Below the pieces are notes generated by a model, which was not told where the DNA came from, did no database searches, and saw nothing but the letters and a program-made list of their open reading frames with translations. The translations under genes and the position numbers were made by a program. A DNA stretch of 5,567 bases from an uncultured Selenomonadales bacterium (GTDB lineage Bacteria; Bacillota; Negativicutes; Selenomonadales; Selenomonadaceae), in assembly GCA_937901445.1 (NCBI GenBank), contig CALDHY010000078.1, forward strand, positions 1-5,567, written 5' to 3'. Below are positions 4,983 to 5,567 of the stretch, one piece after another; position 1 is the stretch's first letter; every line of letters starts with the position of its first letter.

Positions 4983-5297
4983 CTAACAGATAACTTTACA
5001 ATCGAAAAGGTCAATAGTCTGCCAAATTTCGTTATAGTGGCGGGTGGAAATTTCGCCGGTAGCGTAAATGGTATCGCCTGCAATGATATTGACGGCAAGG
5101 AATTTTCTTAAGCAAGCGGCTAAAGTCTCGATAGCAGACGCGCCCAAATTTGAACAATCGATTTTCAAAGTAACGTTGCCGATGGTCGGCTTGCGCGGCG
5201 TTGCAAACTGCGCGAGCGGCTCGGCGTCAACAGTAACTTTGCCGTCCAATGAAATAAATTTTGTGGGGTTGTCGAAGGGAACACCGGCAAGAATCAT
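4983..5297 (-). CDS. Small hypothetical protein, possible OB-like fold (104 aa)
   Basis: I do not recognise this 104-residue protein. The sequence looks mostly beta-stranded: KFISLDGKVTVDAE (13-26), GNVTLKIDCS (40-49), a helix SAIETLAACLRKFL (54-67), then AGDTIYATGEIS (73-84) and IWQTIDLFDCKVIC (91-104). The GDTIYATGEI stretch resembles the strand-turn-strand seen in OB-fold nucleic-acid-binding proteins. A role in binding single-stranded DNA would suit the replication context, but that is only inference. The ATG at 5297 has GGAGG 9 bases upstream, whereas an upstream in-frame start at 5351 adds hydrophobic residues that read as the shadow of another frame. The stop TAG overlaps the ribosome binding site of the next gene. 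Confidence 0.75.
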   Translation of the reverse strand: MILAGVPFDNPTKFISLDGKVTVDAEPLAQFATPRKPTIGNVTLKIDCSNLGASAIETLAACLRKFLAVNIIAGDTIYATGEISTRHYNEIWQTIDLFDCKVIC

Positions 5298-5415
5298 AAA
5301 AATCAGCCTCCATAAAATAACCGAGCAAGTAACCGCAAATAAAAGCGGCAACGAAAGTAACCGTGAAAAATACCGTCGCAGGATAAGTCCGAAAAAAATT
5401 AATCGTCGTCATCAT
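5227..5415 (-). CDS. Possible single-span membrane miniprotein (62 aa)
   Basis: This 62-residue open frame begins ATGATG directly after a GGAGG and would fill the 101-base gap between the RHH gene and the next gene. Residues about 13-34 (ATVFFTVTFVAAFICGYLLGYF) form one clear hydrophobic helix of membrane-spanning length. The short tail has DSCRC and basic residues. Phages often encode such one-span proteins, but a holin or host-takeover role cannot be shown. Two points weigh against it. The ribosome binding site touches the start codon (0 or 3 bases spacing). The last 71 bases also overlap the downstream gene, whose own start is well supported. It overlaps the RHH gene by 17 bases. It could be real or a chance hydrophobic frame. 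Confidence 0.45.
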   Translation of the reverse strand: MMTTINFFRTYPATVFFTVTFVAAFICGYLLGYFMEADFYDSCRCSLRQPHKIYFIGRQSYC

Positions 5416-5567
5416 CCTCCGCGCGGCGTTTTTCCACTTTCTCCAATTCCTTAAAAATCAGATTTAAAATGAAGGCTTGCTTAGAAATACCAATTCTGCC
5501 GACGTGATTTTCAAGGCGGCTTTCAAGTTCCGGCGGGATTCTAATCCCCAGTTGTTTTTTGCTTTTT
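5399..5567 (-). CDS. Ribbon-helix-helix (Arc/CopG-like) protein, 5' end missing
   Basis: The last 55 residues are visible; the start lies beyond the right edge. They read as a ribbon-helix-helix DNA-binding domain: a basic beta strand KKQLGIRI, then helix A (PPELESRLENHVGRIG) and helix B (ISKQAFILNLIFKELEKVEKRR). IRIPPEL is typical of Arc/CopG/omega-like repressors. Such proteins are dimers that insert the paired strands into the major groove. The protein ends in a run of five aspartates. The five aspartate codons and stop overlap the start of the next small open frame. It is upstream of the replication genes and may regulate this operon or the operator-like sites elsewhere in the window. No operator assignment can be made. 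Confidence 0.75.
   Translation of the reverse strand, partial: KSKKQLGIRIPPELESRLENHVGRIGISKQAFILNLIFKELEKVEKRRAEDDDDD

Overview
This window looks like the replication part of the early region of a tailed phage or prophage. The host is probably a low-to-moderate-GC Firmicute. Support for this: strong GGAGG-type ribosome binding sites, a tightly packed series of small genes all on one strand, and a pairing of a DnaB-type replicative helicase with a phage-style superfamily 2 helicase. The mix of AT-rich stretches with frequent GCG/GGC/CGC codons would suit a Negativicutes host, but that is a weak guess.

Every credible gene is on the minus strand, so transcription runs from right to left. In that order the window holds: (1) the end of a ribbon-helix-helix (Arc/CopG-like) regulator; (2) a possible one-helix membrane protein that overlaps both neighbours; (3) four small unknown proteins of 104, 77, 93 and 104 residues, closely spaced or overlapping; (4) about 355 bases with no convincing gene but rich in inverted repeats; (5) a 470-residue SF2 DNA helicase with a zinc ribbon; (6) a radical SAM protein that stops in the middle of its catalytic barrel; (7) a 60-base gap dominated by a strong two-part hairpin; (8) a 469-residue DnaB-family helicase; (9) a 138-base AT-rich control region holding a leftward promoter, several operator-like repeats and, at the very edge, the ribosome binding site of the next gene.

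The small proteins and the RHH protein are probably co-expressed with the two helicases. DnaB would unwind the phage replication fork, and the SF2 helicase probably remodels branched or recombining DNA. The role of the radical SAM protein is unknown, and it may be a decaying remnant.

The most unusual material is non-coding. Both helicase genes are preceded by long hairpins with two-part stems and 12-nucleotide loops. Both leaders also contain segments that can pair in mutually exclusive ways. A TGTCTAC heptamer occurs three times around the dnaB start, the third copy containing the start codon itself. The left-hand promoter has a 16-bp operator-like repeat over its -10 box, a second copy 60 bp downstream, and a 9-bp inverted repeat enclosing the whole element. 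No CRISPR array, tRNA, rRNA or insertion sequence was seen.
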